Shown here: positions 15,195-24,624 of the stretch, piece after piece | Layout: every line of letters begins with the position of its first letter | How positions within the stretch are numbered: the first letter of the stretch is position 1 | Source: Pseudohalocynthiibacter aestuariivivens | GTDB lineage: Bacteria; Pseudomonadota; Alphaproteobacteria; Rhodobacterales; Rhodobacteraceae | Assembly (NCBI RefSeq): GCF_018457175.1 | Contig: NZ_JAGFNU010000006.1 | Span: forward strand, 124,001 to 188,000 | DNA: 64,000 bases | Reading direction: 5' to 3' | Program-made: the position numbers and the translations under genes | Notes under the pieces: model-generated | The model's input: only the letters and a program-made list of their open reading frames with translations | What the model was told of the DNA's origin: nothing | Databases searched by the model: none

Positions 15195-16412
15195 ATGACC
15201 CAAGCTTCAAAATCGTCCAGCACTGGCTTTGCTACCCGTGCAATCCATCACGGGTATGATCCTCAGGATGAACACGGTGCATTGACCCCGCCTCTGCACC
15301 TGACATCTACTTTTTCGTTTGCCACGGCTGAACAAGGGGGCGAAATGTTCGCCGGAGAGCGGCCCGGCCATATCTACTCTCGCATCTCAAACCCAACACT
15401 TGACTTGTTAGAGCAACGCATCGCGAATCTTGAAGGCGGTGAAGCGGCGCTCGCGAACTCATCCGGTATGGGATCAATCACTTCAGTTCTCTGGACTTTT
15501 CTAGAGCCGGGCGACGAGGTGATTGTTGATAAAACGCTTTATGGCTGCACTTTCTCATTTATGAACCACGGCCTTCGGAAATTCGGCATTACGATCACGC
15601 ATGTCGATATGACAATTCCTGAAAACCTGTCCCGCGCAATGAATGCGAAAACCAAGATTGTCTACTTTGAAACACCCGCTAACCCGAATATGCGGCTCGT
15701 TGATATTGCCGCGATCTCGGAAATTGCTAAAGCGGGTGGCGCAAAGGTAGTCGTCGACAACACCTATGCCACGCCTTTGTTGACCCGTCCGATTGAACTG
15801 GGCACTGATCTGGTTGTGCATTCGGCAACAAAGTATCTGGGCGGACATGGTGACCTGATCGCTGGCATGGTTGTCGGCAATGCAGAAGACGTAACGCGTG
15901 TTCGCATGGAAGGCATGAAGGATATGACGGGCTCTATCATGTCACCTTTCAACGCTATGCTCATTACCCGGGGCCTGAAAACGCTGGAACTGCGGATGGC
16001 GCGCCATTGCGAAAGCGCAATGATCGTTGCGCGGGAGCTGGAAGCGCATAGTGCAGTTGAAAAGGTCTATTTCCCTGGACTTGAAAGCTTTGAACAACAC
16101 GGCCTGGCGAAAAAGCAAATGGCAGATTTTGGTGGAATGATCGCCTTTGAAGTTCATGGTGGAATGCGTACCGGCATTGAAACAATGAACCGGCTTCAGA
16201 TGATCCAGCGCGCTGTTAGTCTTGGCGACGCGGAAACATTAATTCAGCATCCTGCCAGCATGACCCATTCAACCTATACACCGGAGGAACGCGCCGAGCA
16301 TGATATTGGAGAGGGGCTGATCCGCTTGTCTGTCGGTCTTGAAAATGTCGATGACATTCTGGAGGATCTGATGGGCGCATTGCCAAGCGTCGCGCGGAAA
16401 GTGGCCGCTTAG
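15195..16412 (+). CDS. megL: Methionine gamma-lyase
   Basis: 405 residues, Cys/Met-metabolism PLP family. It splits L-methionine to methanethiol, 2-oxobutyrate and ammonia. The PLP lysine is in HSATKYLGGHGD. TLYGCTFSF carries the Cys that marks methionine gamma-lyases (Cys116 in P. putida), and GMKDMTGSIMSP matches the lyase-specific Lys-Asp pair (240-241), which separates it from cystathionine enzymes. GGAG precedes the ATG. The divergent Lrp gene is the probable regulator. In roseobacters this enzyme releases methanethiol, linking methionine to the sulphur cycle. Confidence 0.92.
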   Translation: MTQASKSSSTGFATRAIHHGYDPQDEHGALTPPLHLTSTFSFATAEQGGEMFAGERPGHIYSRISNPTLDLLEQRIANLEGGEAALANSSGMGSITSVLWTFLEPGDEVIVDKTLYGCTFSFMNHGLRKFGITITHVDMTIPENLSRAMNAKTKIVYFETPANPNMRLVDIAAISEIAKAGGAKVVVDNTYATPLLTRPIELGTDLVVHSATKYLGGHGDLIAGMVVGNAEDVTRVRMEGMKDMTGSIMSPFNAMLITRGLKTLELRMARHCESAMIVARELEAHSAVEKVYFPGLESFEQHGLAKKQMADFGGMIAFEVHGGMRTGIETMNRLQMIQRAVSLGDAETLIQHPASMTHSTYTPEERAEHDIGEGLIRLSVGLENVDDILEDLMGALPSVARKVAA

Positions 16413-16497
16413 AAGGTTAAACTGATATCAGAGATGACTGGCCGCAAATACACTGTTGCCAGTTCGGAATACTATACAAAGTGTGTTACCGTAACCG

Positions 16498-17103
16498 TTA
16501 CCACATAGTTTTGACGGCGCGCCCTGCCCAATCGGCATCATAGCGCGCGCCGTCAAATTCATCCGAGGTCATTTCGCGAAGCATATCACCCACTGTTGGC
16601 AAACCTTCGGACTGGTCGCCATCACGCCAGATCCCCGCACGTATTACCGCCCGGGCGCATTGCGAGTAAATCTCTGCAATATCAATCAAAATGACCGATC
16701 GTGGCTGCTTACCAACCTTTTCAAACCGACCGAGCATGTCGGGATCGGCTGTAAGTTGCGCTGTGCCATTCACACGCACGACATTTTCAGACCCCGCAAC
16801 CATAAACATCAGTGAAACACGTCCGTCCCTTACAATATTGCGCAGGGAATCCATCCGGTTGTTTCCGCGCCAGTCCGGCATGGCAAGCGTATGAACATCA
16901 AGTTCCTGAACCACTGGACCAGCATCACCGCGTGGTGAACCGTCGGTACCGTCTGGCCCGACGGTTGAAAATACACAGAACCGGCTGGCCATGATCCATT
17001 TTCGATATGTCGGGGTCATTTGACGCGCGACTTTAAGAATGGACGCTTCGCCGGGGGTTCCATAGATCGCTTCAAGTGCGGCGATACTGTCTATCATTTC
17101 CAT
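16498..17103 (-). CDS. Pyridoxamine 5'-phosphate oxidase-family FMN protein
   Basis: 201 residues with the split-barrel flavin fold: FCVFSTVGPDGTDGSPRGD, LAMPDWRGNNRMDSLRNI and GRVSLMFMVAGSENVVRVNG. It fits the MSMEG_1061-type PPOX subfamily rather than PdxH, as the PdxH substrate residues are not evident. Function unknown; such proteins often bind FMN, F420 or haem. It follows plsC with a three-base gap as the last gene of the ftsE-ftsX-plsC run, so it is probably cotranscribed. AGGA lies upstream of the start. Confidence 0.75.
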   Translation of the reverse strand: MEMIDSIAALEAIYGTPGEASILKVARQMTPTYRKWIMASRFCVFSTVGPDGTDGSPRGDAGPVVQELDVHTLAMPDWRGNNRMDSLRNIVRDGRVSLMFMVAGSENVVRVNGTAQLTADPDMLGRFEKVGKQPRSVILIDIAEIYSQCARAVIRAGIWRDGDQSEGLPTVGDMLREMTSDEFDGARYDADWAGRAVKTMW

Positions 17104-17106
17104 CGG

Positions 17107-17841
17107 CTAGTCCTTTTTCACGAAACCGGCTTCGGCCTCCAATGCCTCGGTTGCCGTTTCAATCGCTACTTCCAGTTCGGCAAGAAACTCTCTTTCAGGT
17201 TTGCCCGGCGGAATGCGCGGTAAGAATTCAAGCACTGCGACGCCCGGGTAACGCATAATACCGTGTCGCTTCCAGAACATCCCTACATTTGTAGCCGCTG
17301 GCACGACCTCTTGACCCGTTTGATCATAAAGAACCGCCGTTCCAACCTTGTACGGCTTCTTGACCCCAGCCGCGACACGGGTTCCTTGTGGGAAAATCAC
17401 CAACTGGCTTGGTTCTTTTGTGCCCTTGTTCACGTCAGCAACCATCTGCTTGATGGCCTTTCCGCGTTTGCCCCTGTCAACCGGAATCGTATCGGTCCAA
17501 TATGCGTATTGGCCAATCACCGGTACCCAGCGCAGTTCTTTTTTCATGATAAAACGCAACCGCGGCACCACACTGGAGATCAGCAGAATGTCGAAAAAGG
17601 ACTGGTGCTTGGATGCGACAATGACGCCGTCTGTTGGCACCTCACCGCGGATTTCAGATTTGAGACCGACAATCCAGGACGCGCTCCAGCGCACGTAGTT
17701 GCAATAGATATGAATTGCACGAAACGCCCATTTCCGGTTCACCGCAGCAAGTGGCATGAAACCAAAGCCAACAATCCCAAGCGCGATGTACATCTGAATA
17801 ATGAAAATAAGTGAACGAACCCATTGAATAGCGTGACGCAT
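17107..17841 (-). CDS. plsC: 1-acyl-sn-glycerol-3-phosphate acyltransferase
   Basis: 244 residues. Acylates lysophosphatidic acid at sn-2 to give phosphatidic acid on the inner membrane. The N-terminal hydrophobic helix (about 9-32) is followed by the acyltransferase motifs ASKHQSFFD (HX4D catalytic pair), VDRGKRGKA and VIFPQGTR. Length is normal. Its ATG shares one base with the ftsX stop, so translation is coupled to the division genes. Several alphaproteobacteria carry more than one PlsC-like gene, so this may not be the only one. PlsY, the preceding step, is at 62.1 kb. Confidence 0.88.
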   Translation of the reverse strand: MRHAIQWVRSLIFIIQMYIALGIVGFGFMPLAAVNRKWAFRAIHIYCNYVRWSASWIVGLKSEIRGEVPTDGVIVASKHQSFFDILLISSVVPRLRFIMKKELRWVPVIGQYAYWTDTIPVDRGKRGKAIKQMVADVNKGTKEPSQLVIFPQGTRVAAGVKKPYKVGTAVLYDQTGQEVVPAATNVGMFWKRHGIMRYPGVAVLEFLPRIPPGKPEREFLAELEVAIETATEALEAEAGFVKKD

Positions 17842-18746
17842 CAGGTCATTCCCCCCAACGTTCTAAGTGCAGCCGTTCTTGTCGCCCAGAACGAGACAAT
17901 TGCAGCAAGTGGCGGGATCAAGAGCGGCAATAGCCAATGCACGCCCTGAAAGCCAAGCCCGGTTAAAAAACCGCCAGCAGCTTGTGCATCAGGTAAGATC
18001 GCCACGGCAATCATCGCCAAAACAGTGCCAACACCCGCGCCAACAAGCGCCCTGAGGGTAAAGCGGCGAACAAAAGCACGCGCAATATAGACATCTCTTG
18101 CCCCGACCAGACGAAGCACACGAATAACCTGAAGATTCGCCGCAAGCGCTGCATTCGCGGCAAGTGTAATCATAGCAGCTGTGGTTGCAGCAATTAGAAT
18201 GATCGAAATCACACCAAGAAGCCGCAACCTGTCTGCCGCTTTGACAAGAGGCGTGCGCCAACGCGTGTGGTCGTCCAATACTGCACCCGGCGCTTCGCCT
18301 GCCAATCGTTGACGTAGCCCCTCTGCATCAAAACCATCACTGTCTTCAATTACCTCAATCAACTGCGGAATCGGCAGGCTATCGACAGGCAAGTCGGGCC
18401 CAAACCAGGGTTCCAGCAGCGCGCGTTGCTCCGCTTCATCCAAAGCCCGGGCGCTGGCAACACCGGGTGTCGTGCGCAGAACTTCAAGCGCGGCTTGCGT
18501 CTGCGCTGCCATCTGCCCAGAAGGTGCGGAAATTCGCAAGGTTGAACTGCGAGCCAGTTCTGATGACCACCGATCCGCCAATCGTCCTGTTGCAAGCGAA
18601 AGCGCAAGCGAAAACACGGCGAGGAAGGCCATCGCACCTGAAACAAACAAGGTCAGCCAGGCAGTGTACCCGGTCGGCGGCACCACGCGATCAGCGTGTA
18701 CATCACCAACAAACAACGCTCTTAGGGCAACAATTGCTTGGTTCAC
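17841..18746 (-). CDS. ftsX: Cell division protein FtsX
   Basis: 301 residues, the membrane half of the FtsEX complex, which transmits ATP-driven change to periplasmic murein hydrolases. One N-terminal helix (about 30-52), a periplasmic domain of roughly 110 residues, and three helices toward the C-terminus within an FtsX permease fold (LRVLRLVGARDVYIARAFVRR before the second half) can be seen. It overlaps ftsE by four bases and plsC by one. No murein hydrolase activator such as EnvC is adjacent. Confidence 0.88.
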   Translation of the reverse strand: MNQAIVALRALFVGDVHADRVVPPTGYTAWLTLFVSGAMAFLAVFSLALSLATGRLADRWSSELARSSTLRISAPSGQMAAQTQAALEVLRTTPGVASARALDEAEQRALLEPWFGPDLPVDSLPIPQLIEVIEDSDGFDAEGLRQRLAGEAPGAVLDDHTRWRTPLVKAADRLRLLGVISIILIAATTAAMITLAANAALAANLQVIRVLRLVGARDVYIARAFVRRFTLRALVGAGVGTVLAMIAVAILPDAQAAGGFLTGLGFQGVHWLLPLLIPPLAAIVSFWATRTAALRTLGGMT

Positions 18747-19420
18747 AGATCTGCCCCCGCCAACTGAACGCTCTGGTTCTGGATGCGCAGTACGCGGGCG
18801 CCAACCTGCGCCTTGGCAGCGCGGATAAGCGCGAGGTCATGCGTTGCAACCATGATCGTTTTGCCCATGCGATTCAGTTCCACGAGAAGCGAAAGCAAGC
18901 GTTGCGACATTTCCCAGTCAACATTACCGGTTGGTTCGTCCGCCAGAATAACATCTGGCGACATGATCACGGCGCGTGCCAGTGCGGCGCGCTGGCGTTC
19001 TCCACCCGATAGCTGCGGTGGCAGTGCATCTGTGTGTTGGCTAAGCCCAACCCAGTTCAACAATTCTGTCAGGTTCGCTGCTTCCGCCGACGCGTCACGC
19101 CCTGCAACCGTCAGGGGCAGTGCGACGTTGGCAGCAAGCGGTAAGTGGTCAAGAAACTTACAATCCTGATGGACGACACCGATACGGCGCCGGTTCCGCG
19201 CAATATCATCACGGGTCATTTGGCTTGCGTCTGCCCCGAAAACCCGGACCTGACCGGATGTCGCCGCAAGCTCCATATAGCAAAGTTTCAGGAACGTAGA
19301 CTTGCCGACACCGGATGGCCCCGTAAGAAAATGAAACGATCCGGGTGCCAATTTGAGCGAGATATCGTTAAAAAGTTCGCCCCCGCCATAGCTGTAGGCG
19401 ACATTGTGTAGCTCAATCAC
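18743..19420 (-). CDS. ftsE: Cell division ATP-binding protein FtsE
   Basis: 225 residues, ABC ATPase partner of FtsX. Walker A is TGPSGVGKST, the signature LSGGERQRAALARA, Walker B VILADEPTGNVD, and the switch His in MVATHDLAL. The start is a GTG at 19420, with GAGGAG seven bases upstream; the frame runs on to 19678 but that part is not FtsE-like. It begins a minus-strand run ftsE-ftsX-plsC-PPOX and faces a zinc-ribbon gene across a 169-base divergent promoter region. Confidence 0.92.
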   Translation of the reverse strand: MIELHNVAYSYGGGELFNDISLKLAPGSFHFLTGPSGVGKSTFLKLCYMELAATSGQVRVFGADASQMTRDDIARNRRRIGVVHQDCKFLDHLPLAANVALPLTVAGRDASAEAANLTELLNWVGLSQHTDALPPQLSGGERQRAALARAVIMSPDVILADEPTGNVDWEMSQRLLSLLVELNRMGKTIMVATHDLALIRAAKAQVGARVLRIQNQSVQLAGADL

Positions 19421-19589
19421 TCTGTGCTCCTCGGCCCAATCCGTTATATCTTTGACACAGTTTTTGCCAAGTTTACGAAATGATGCAATATCATGGTGGC
19501 TCAAACGCTTTGATCTTTGCCGTCGCCCTGTTAATACGTTTATCATTAGACAAATTGAAGCGATAAAACCGTAGTAGGGACCGAGAAAT

Positions 19590-20456
19590 ATGCGGCTAAT
19601 TTGTCCGAATTGCGATGCGCAATACGAGGTGGACGATAGCGTTATCCCCGAAGAAGGGCGTGACGTACAATGTTCCAACTGCGGCCAAACGTGGTTTCAG
19701 AACAACTCAAATGTCGATCTAGACGCAGACGATGAACTGACAGATCAGGATCACGTGGAAACGTCGGAGACGGAAGAGGCACACTCTGACGTTGAGAGTG
19801 AGGATGTTCACGCAGCGGAAGATGACAAACTGGAAGAGTCGCAGGAAACCGAAGAAACCCCGGATAAAACCAGTGACGACGACGAGACAGCGGAAGGCGA
19901 AGAAACACCCGAGGAGATTCACCGGCGGACTTTAGACGAAGCGGTTTTGGATGTTCTGCGCGAAGAAGCCGACCTGGAAACACGCAATCGGCGGGCCGAA
20001 GGTAGCGCAACGATAGAAACTCAGCCCGATCTGGGGCTGCAAGAAAGCAATGACACGACTGAGTTGCAAGCCGCAGCGATAAAAGAACGCACTGCGCGCC
20101 TGCGGGGTGAAGAACCCGAACCAGAGGAACCGGGCAACCGTAGCGATTTACTTCCAGATATCGAAGAAATAAATTCGACTCTGCGATCGGCATCTGAACG
20201 TGATGAAGACGGTGAAACTGAAGAAGAAATAGAAGTTCACCAGCGCAGCAAAGGTTTCAGGCTTGGTTTCGGACTCATCCTGGCTTTGTTTGCTCTTGGA
20301 ATTGGTCTTTATGCCGTCGCGCCGCAAATTGCAGAAGCTGTTCCTCAGGCAAAACCTGCTTTGATCGCCTATGTTGACTGGGTGAACGGTCTGCGTCTTT
20401 GGATGGACAATGCGCTTGGCCGCGCTGTAACGCTCATTTCCGGCGCGACAGAATAA
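19590..20456 (+). CDS. MJ0042-type zinc-ribbon protein with acidic linker and one membrane helix
   Basis: 288 residues. Residues 1-37 form a zinc ribbon (CPNCDAQYEVDD, then VQCSNCGQTWF, two CxxC pairs). Residues about 40-110 are strongly acidic, mostly Glu, Asp, Ser and Thr. A single membrane helix lies near 229-250 (LGFGLILALFALGIGLYAVAP) and a short tail follows. This layout is common in alphaproteobacteria next to ftsEX, but its job is not known. GACCGAGAA lies upstream of the start. It is divergent from ftsE and may share regulation with it. Confidence 0.8.
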   Translation: MRLICPNCDAQYEVDDSVIPEEGRDVQCSNCGQTWFQNNSNVDLDADDELTDQDHVETSETEEAHSDVESEDVHAAEDDKLEESQETEETPDKTSDDDETAEGEETPEEIHRRTLDEAVLDVLREEADLETRNRRAEGSATIETQPDLGLQESNDTTELQAAAIKERTARLRGEEPEPEEPGNRSDLLPDIEEINSTLRSASERDEDGETEEEIEVHQRSKGFRLGFGLILALFALGIGLYAVAPQIAEAVPQAKPALIAYVDWVNGLRLWMDNALGRAVTLISGATE

Positions 20457-20536
20457 AAACATCGTTTTGTTGGTAAGTTTGATACCGGTTCAAGAAATGT
20501 GTCCCGCCTGAATCTCCGGGCGCATTCAATAGAAAC

Positions 20537-23107
20537 TCAAAATCTGTCCAGCAAACGTTTGAGATATTCTATCTCTGGTTTCGGGCGCGTCTGATCTGCC
20601 GCCCGGTCGCGCAACTCGTTCAACAATTCTCTTGCGCGCCTATAAACATCCGCGCCTTGCAACATACCTTCGTTCGTTCCGGGATTGCCGCGCGCGCCAG
20701 CATTACGCCCCAGTGGATCGCGCGCTTGACCTTCACCAGAGACTTGCCCCTGCTGACCCTGATTTTCACTGTTCTGCTGTGCCAAAGCCTCGCCTAGCTG
20801 TCGCATGCCTTCACGCAGGGCTTCCATCGCTTCGGCCTGATTGTCGAGTGCTTCGGCAAGATCATTGTTACGCAGTGCTTCTTCTGCTCCATCCATCGCG
20901 CGTCCTGCTTGATCAAGTGCACCTCTTGCGGCGTCTCCTTCAGGCGTACCAGCACCGGGCAGCCCGTTTTGTTGCTGGCGCAGCGACTCGCGCAATTCGC
21001 GCTGGCGTTCCGCAAGGCTTCGTTCTTGCCCACCGCTTTGGCCATCTCCCTGCAACTCGCCGTCACCAGAGCCCTGCCCCCCTTGACCCTCATGGCTTTG
21101 GCCACGGCCTTCTCCGCCATTGCGACCTTCGTTCTCGTCGCTTTGCCCTGCCTGTGCGCCGGGATTAAACTGTTCCTGAAGATCACGGAAAGCATCATCC
21201 GAAAGGCCCTGCTGACCGCGCAGAGTTTCTTCCAGCCCTTGCATGGCCTGCTCGCCTTCACCGCCAGGTTCGCCGTTTGGCGCACCTTCGGTCACTTGCA
21301 TGTTCTCCATCATTTCGGCCAGTTGATCGAGCAGTTCCTGCGCCTCCTCCATGCGGCCCTGTTCCATCAATTCCTGAATGCGGTCCATCATATCCTGAAG
21401 GTCCTGCTCGGTCAGTTGCTGCATGTTCCGGCTGTCGGCCTGTTGCTGATCACCACCTTCACGTGGGTTTTGCGCCAACTGGCGCAGGTAATCCTGTGTC
21501 GCCTCGCGCAGTTCCTGCATGAGTCCGGCAATCTCCGCGTCGCTTGCACCTTCACGCATTGCCTGGCTTAGCCGGTCCTGCGCGCGATGCATTCTTTCCA
21601 ATGCGTCTGAAAGATTTCCATCTTCCAGAAGAACAGCAATATCCCAAAGCGCAGTCGCGATTTCCTCTTTCGATTCATCTGACAAGCCTGCATCAACCCC
21701 AGCCTCAAGACGTCTGATCGCAACCCGAAGCATCAGATAGGCTGACGTGGAGCGGACGAAATCTTCTGGTCGGTGGGTCACCGCGCGCAAAACCTGCGCA
21801 ACACGCGGGGCGTTTTCAGTTGCCCAAAGAAGATCGCGCCGTCCTTCAATCACCGAACGCGCGAGCGGGTCAAAAAACCGCCGCCCCGGAAGGGCAATTT
21901 CCAGTGGCTCGGACTTTCCGTTTTGTCCCAGTGCATCTTCTGCGCGCAGCACAATCCTGACCGGTAGACCTGACCACGGATGCAAAGACAGGTTTTCGAC
22001 CAGTGTTTCACTAAATTCACCACGATCACCTGATATGGTCATCGGCAGATCAAGAACGATCGCCTCGCGCGGGTCCGGATCAATAGCCAAACCATAGCGA
22101 CGATCAACAGCCCCGAGATCGAGCGTTATTTCTGCCTGACCCCCAACAACACCATAGTCGTCAGTTACAGCAAAGGGCTGCCGCATTTCGCCACTGGCGG
22201 CGACATCCATGTCACCATCAAACTCAATGGAAGGTGGCTTATCCGCGATCACGCTTACTTGCCAACTGCGCCCGCCCGACCCTTCAACTGATAACGTACC
22301 ACCAGTTTCAACTGTGAAAACCTCTGCCAGTTCAGTGTTGTCGGATTGTACTTCGTTACGACCGGAAACCGTTTCCGACACGGCGAGCGACCCCACTTCG
22401 CCATAAAGGTGCACAGTTATCAAGCTGCCCTTTGGCAGCAAAAGCGGCCCCTCTGCGATGTCATTCAAATAGAGGCTTGGTTTGCCGGTATATGTCGGTG
22501 GCTCGACCCAGCCTTCCCAACTTGGGCCAGTTGCCAATGCCTGACCCCCGACCGCGAGTTCTGTAACGCTCGCAATACGCCAGATAGACCCGAAGCTGAC
22601 GGCAACGATAAAAGCGAGAACCGCCATGTATCGCAGGCCGAACGGGTCATTGCGGGAAACGCGCAGGTCTGGCTGAACGGCGTGCGCCGCCCGTGTTGCC
22701 TCGCGCATTCGCGACAGATGGGCCTTCCATACTGCACGCGACGCTTCATCGTTTGCGCCGATTGCCTGATGGTCTGCCAAAGCCGCCAAAGGTTGCCCGG
22801 GTAATGTCGCATCTAACCTTGCTGATGCTTCGATTGCCGAAGGCCAGTAAAACTGGCGTATGCCGCTCCAAACAAACCAAATCATAGCAAGACCGGAAAC
22901 CACAGCTATGCCCCAGAAAACTTCGCTCGACAATCTGTCGTGCAGGCCAAGCATCAAGGCGGCCAAGACAGCCAGACACACCGTCCAGACAGGCCAGAAA
23001 GCGCGCGTAACACGCTCCGCGACCATACCCAAACGCGTGAGCCGCAATGGCCAGCGCAATTTGTTCAGTGTTGCCTTCGTCGGCGAGATTTTAAACTGGC
23101 TCATCAT
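20537..23107 (-). CDS. TIGR02302-family membrane protein (DUF4175)
   Basis: 856 residues. Three hydrophobic segments lie near the N-terminus (about 38-56, 62-80 and 160-180); a beta-rich region follows, and the last 300 residues are Gln/Glu/Gly-rich with coiled-coil stretches (MQELREATQDYLRQ, MEEAQELLDQLAEMMEN) and Gly-Gln low complexity. This is the layout of TIGR02302, a family restricted to alphaproteobacteria and without known function. The second ATG three bases in may be the start. It follows lysA by 31 bases and is probably the last gene of argH-lptM-lysA. Confidence 0.85.
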   Translation of the reverse strand: MMSQFKISPTKATLNKLRWPLRLTRLGMVAERVTRAFWPVWTVCLAVLAALMLGLHDRLSSEVFWGIAVVSGLAMIWFVWSGIRQFYWPSAIEASARLDATLPGQPLAALADHQAIGANDEASRAVWKAHLSRMREATRAAHAVQPDLRVSRNDPFGLRYMAVLAFIVAVSFGSIWRIASVTELAVGGQALATGPSWEGWVEPPTYTGKPSLYLNDIAEGPLLLPKGSLITVHLYGEVGSLAVSETVSGRNEVQSDNTELAEVFTVETGGTLSVEGSGGRSWQVSVIADKPPSIEFDGDMDVAASGEMRQPFAVTDDYGVVGGQAEITLDLGAVDRRYGLAIDPDPREAIVLDLPMTISGDRGEFSETLVENLSLHPWSGLPVRIVLRAEDALGQNGKSEPLEIALPGRRFFDPLARSVIEGRRDLLWATENAPRVAQVLRAVTHRPEDFVRSTSAYLMLRVAIRRLEAGVDAGLSDESKEEIATALWDIAVLLEDGNLSDALERMHRAQDRLSQAMREGASDAEIAGLMQELREATQDYLRQLAQNPREGGDQQQADSRNMQQLTEQDLQDMMDRIQELMEQGRMEEAQELLDQLAEMMENMQVTEGAPNGEPGGEGEQAMQGLEETLRGQQGLSDDAFRDLQEQFNPGAQAGQSDENEGRNGGEGRGQSHEGQGGQGSGDGELQGDGQSGGQERSLAERQRELRESLRQQQNGLPGAGTPEGDAARGALDQAGRAMDGAEEALRNNDLAEALDNQAEAMEALREGMRQLGEALAQQNSENQGQQGQVSGEGQARDPLGRNAGARGNPGTNEGMLQGADVYRRARELLNELRDRAADQTRPKPEIEYLKRLLDRF

Positions 23108-23138
23108 CCCTTTCAGCGGCAGATGCGCGATATGCGCG

Positions 23139-24404
23139 TCAAAGCCATGCGGGGATGTTATCGCGATTTATCATTTCTTCAAAGCTCGGACGTGCGCGTA
23201 TAACCGCGAATTGATCACCTTTCACCAGAACCTCAGGAATCAAGGGACGGCTGTTGTACTCAGAAGACATGACAGCGCCATATGCGCCAGCAGACCGGAA
23301 TGCGACAAGGTCACCCTCTGTTATCGGAGGAAGGTGACGCCCTTTTGCAAAGGTATCCCCAGATTCACAAACCGGGCCAACAATGTCATAACGTGTTGTT
23401 TCCAAACCCGGAACCGGTTCAGCCACCGGGATGATATCGTGGTATGCATCATACATGGACGGGCGGATCAAATCATTCATTGCGGCGTCAAGTATTAGAA
23501 ACTTCCGGTCTTCACCCTCTTTCAGATAAATCACTTTGCTGACCAAAATACCCGCATTACCGGAAATCAACCTGCCGGGTTCAATTTCGATCTCACATCC
23601 CAAATCACCCAGTGTCCGTTTGATCAAGGCACCATACTCAACCGGCAACGGGGGGGCCGAATTGGAACGCTCGTAGGGAATCCCAAGCCCGCCACCCAGA
23701 TCAAGACGCCGGATATCATGGCCTTCGGCGCGCAAGGTTTTGGTCAGTTCCGCAACCTTTTGATATGCTGTCTCAAAAGGCTCAAGCTCGGTCAACTGAC
23801 TGCCGATATGAACGTCGATGCCAATGGCATCGAGTCCCTGCATTCCGGCGGCCATTGCATAGACCTGCACAGCGCGCGAAATTGGAATGCCGAACTTGTT
23901 CTCCGATTTACCAGTCGCAATTTTTGCATGTGTTTTTGCATCGACGTCCGGATTCACCCGAACCGCAATAGGCGCAATGACACCCAAAGAGAGGGCAACC
24001 TCGTTCAGCGCGAACATTTCTGGTTCGCTCTCGACATTAAATTGTCGAATGCCGCCTTCCAGCGCCATTTTCATTTCTTCACGCGTTTTTCCAACACCGG
24101 AAAACACGATCCGCGAGCCAGGGATTCCCGCAGCGCGTGCGCGCAGATATTCACCCCCCGACACTACATCCATCCCGGCGCCGAGATCTCCAAGCACCTT
24201 TATCACCGCCTGATTGGAGTTCGATTTCATCGCGAAGCAAACAAGATGATCCGTCCCCTCAAGCGCGTCATCAAACAGCTTGTAGTGACGAGCCAGTGTC
24301 GCCGTCGAATAGCAATAAAAAGGGGTTCCAACCTGCGTAGCTATGTCAGCTACACGAACATCTTCTGCGTAAAGTACGCCGTCACGGTAAAGAAAGTGAT
24401 CCAT
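23139..24404 (-). CDS. lysA: Diaminopimelate decarboxylase
   Basis: 421 residues, fold type III PLP enzyme. It decarboxylates meso-diaminopimelate to L-lysine. Seen: PLP lysine in VCFAMKSNSN, IVFSGVGKT, the His in DVHIGSQL, LDLGGGLGIPY, EPGRLISGNAG and CESGDTF with the active Cys near the C-terminus. The frame is open from 24467, but the family N-terminus MDHFLYRDGVLYAEDV begins at 24404. It lies downstream of the small lptM-like gene and upstream of the TIGR02302 gene. Confidence 0.95.
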   Translation of the reverse strand: MDHFLYRDGVLYAEDVRVADIATQVGTPFYCYSTATLARHYKLFDDALEGTDHLVCFAMKSNSNQAVIKVLGDLGAGMDVVSGGEYLRARAAGIPGSRIVFSGVGKTREEMKMALEGGIRQFNVESEPEMFALNEVALSLGVIAPIAVRVNPDVDAKTHAKIATGKSENKFGIPISRAVQVYAMAAGMQGLDAIGIDVHIGSQLTELEPFETAYQKVAELTKTLRAEGHDIRRLDLGGGLGIPYERSNSAPPLPVEYGALIKRTLGDLGCEIEIEPGRLISGNAGILVSKVIYLKEGEDRKFLILDAAMNDLIRPSMYDAYHDIIPVAEPVPGLETTRYDIVGPVCESGDTFAKGRHLPPITEGDLVAFRSAGAYGAVMSSEYNSRPLIPEVLVKGDQFAVIRARPSFEEMINRDNIPAWL

Positions 24405-24525
24405 CAGACGATCGGCCTTGTGCGTAAAAACAGGTAAAACGGCAAGCGGCAGATGACAAAGAAACACATCGGAACAATTGCGCCATTGACAGTGCGGGTC
24501 AGATTGATCGGCCGTTGTCTACACA

Positions 24526-24624
24526 TCAGTAGGCAACCGCATTTTGTGTTGGTGGCACAGGTGGGCCATCAACGCCGCAGGCAGCAAGGGCCAATAGCGC
24601 AGCAACAAGAATACCCCGGATCAT
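24526..24624 (-). CDS. lptM: LptM-like small lipoprotein
   Basis: A 32-residue lipoprotein precursor: hydrophobic signal (residues 4-15), lipobox LAAC with Cys16, then GVDGPPVPP, close to the CGxxGPL-xxP pattern of LptM/YifL. LptM helps mature the LptD-LptE outer-membrane LPS translocon in E. coli. Its ATG overlaps the argH stop (ATGA) and AAGGAG lies within the end of argH. The argH-lptM-lysA order is common in alphaproteobacteria. The gene is below usual ORF cut-offs, and only the N-terminal 10 residues after the Cys match, so function is by family and context. Confidence 0.75.
   Translation of the reverse strand: MIRGILVAALLALAACGVDGPPVPPTQNAVAY

Noticed and set aside
16437-16463. ACTGGC/GCCAGT inverted repeat after megL as terminator
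   Set aside because: Six-base arms with a 15-base loop and no T-run; too weak to call.
20461-20536. A CCCG...CGGG inverted repeat after the zinc-ribbon gene as terminator
   Set aside because: Stem is only four bases with no T-run.
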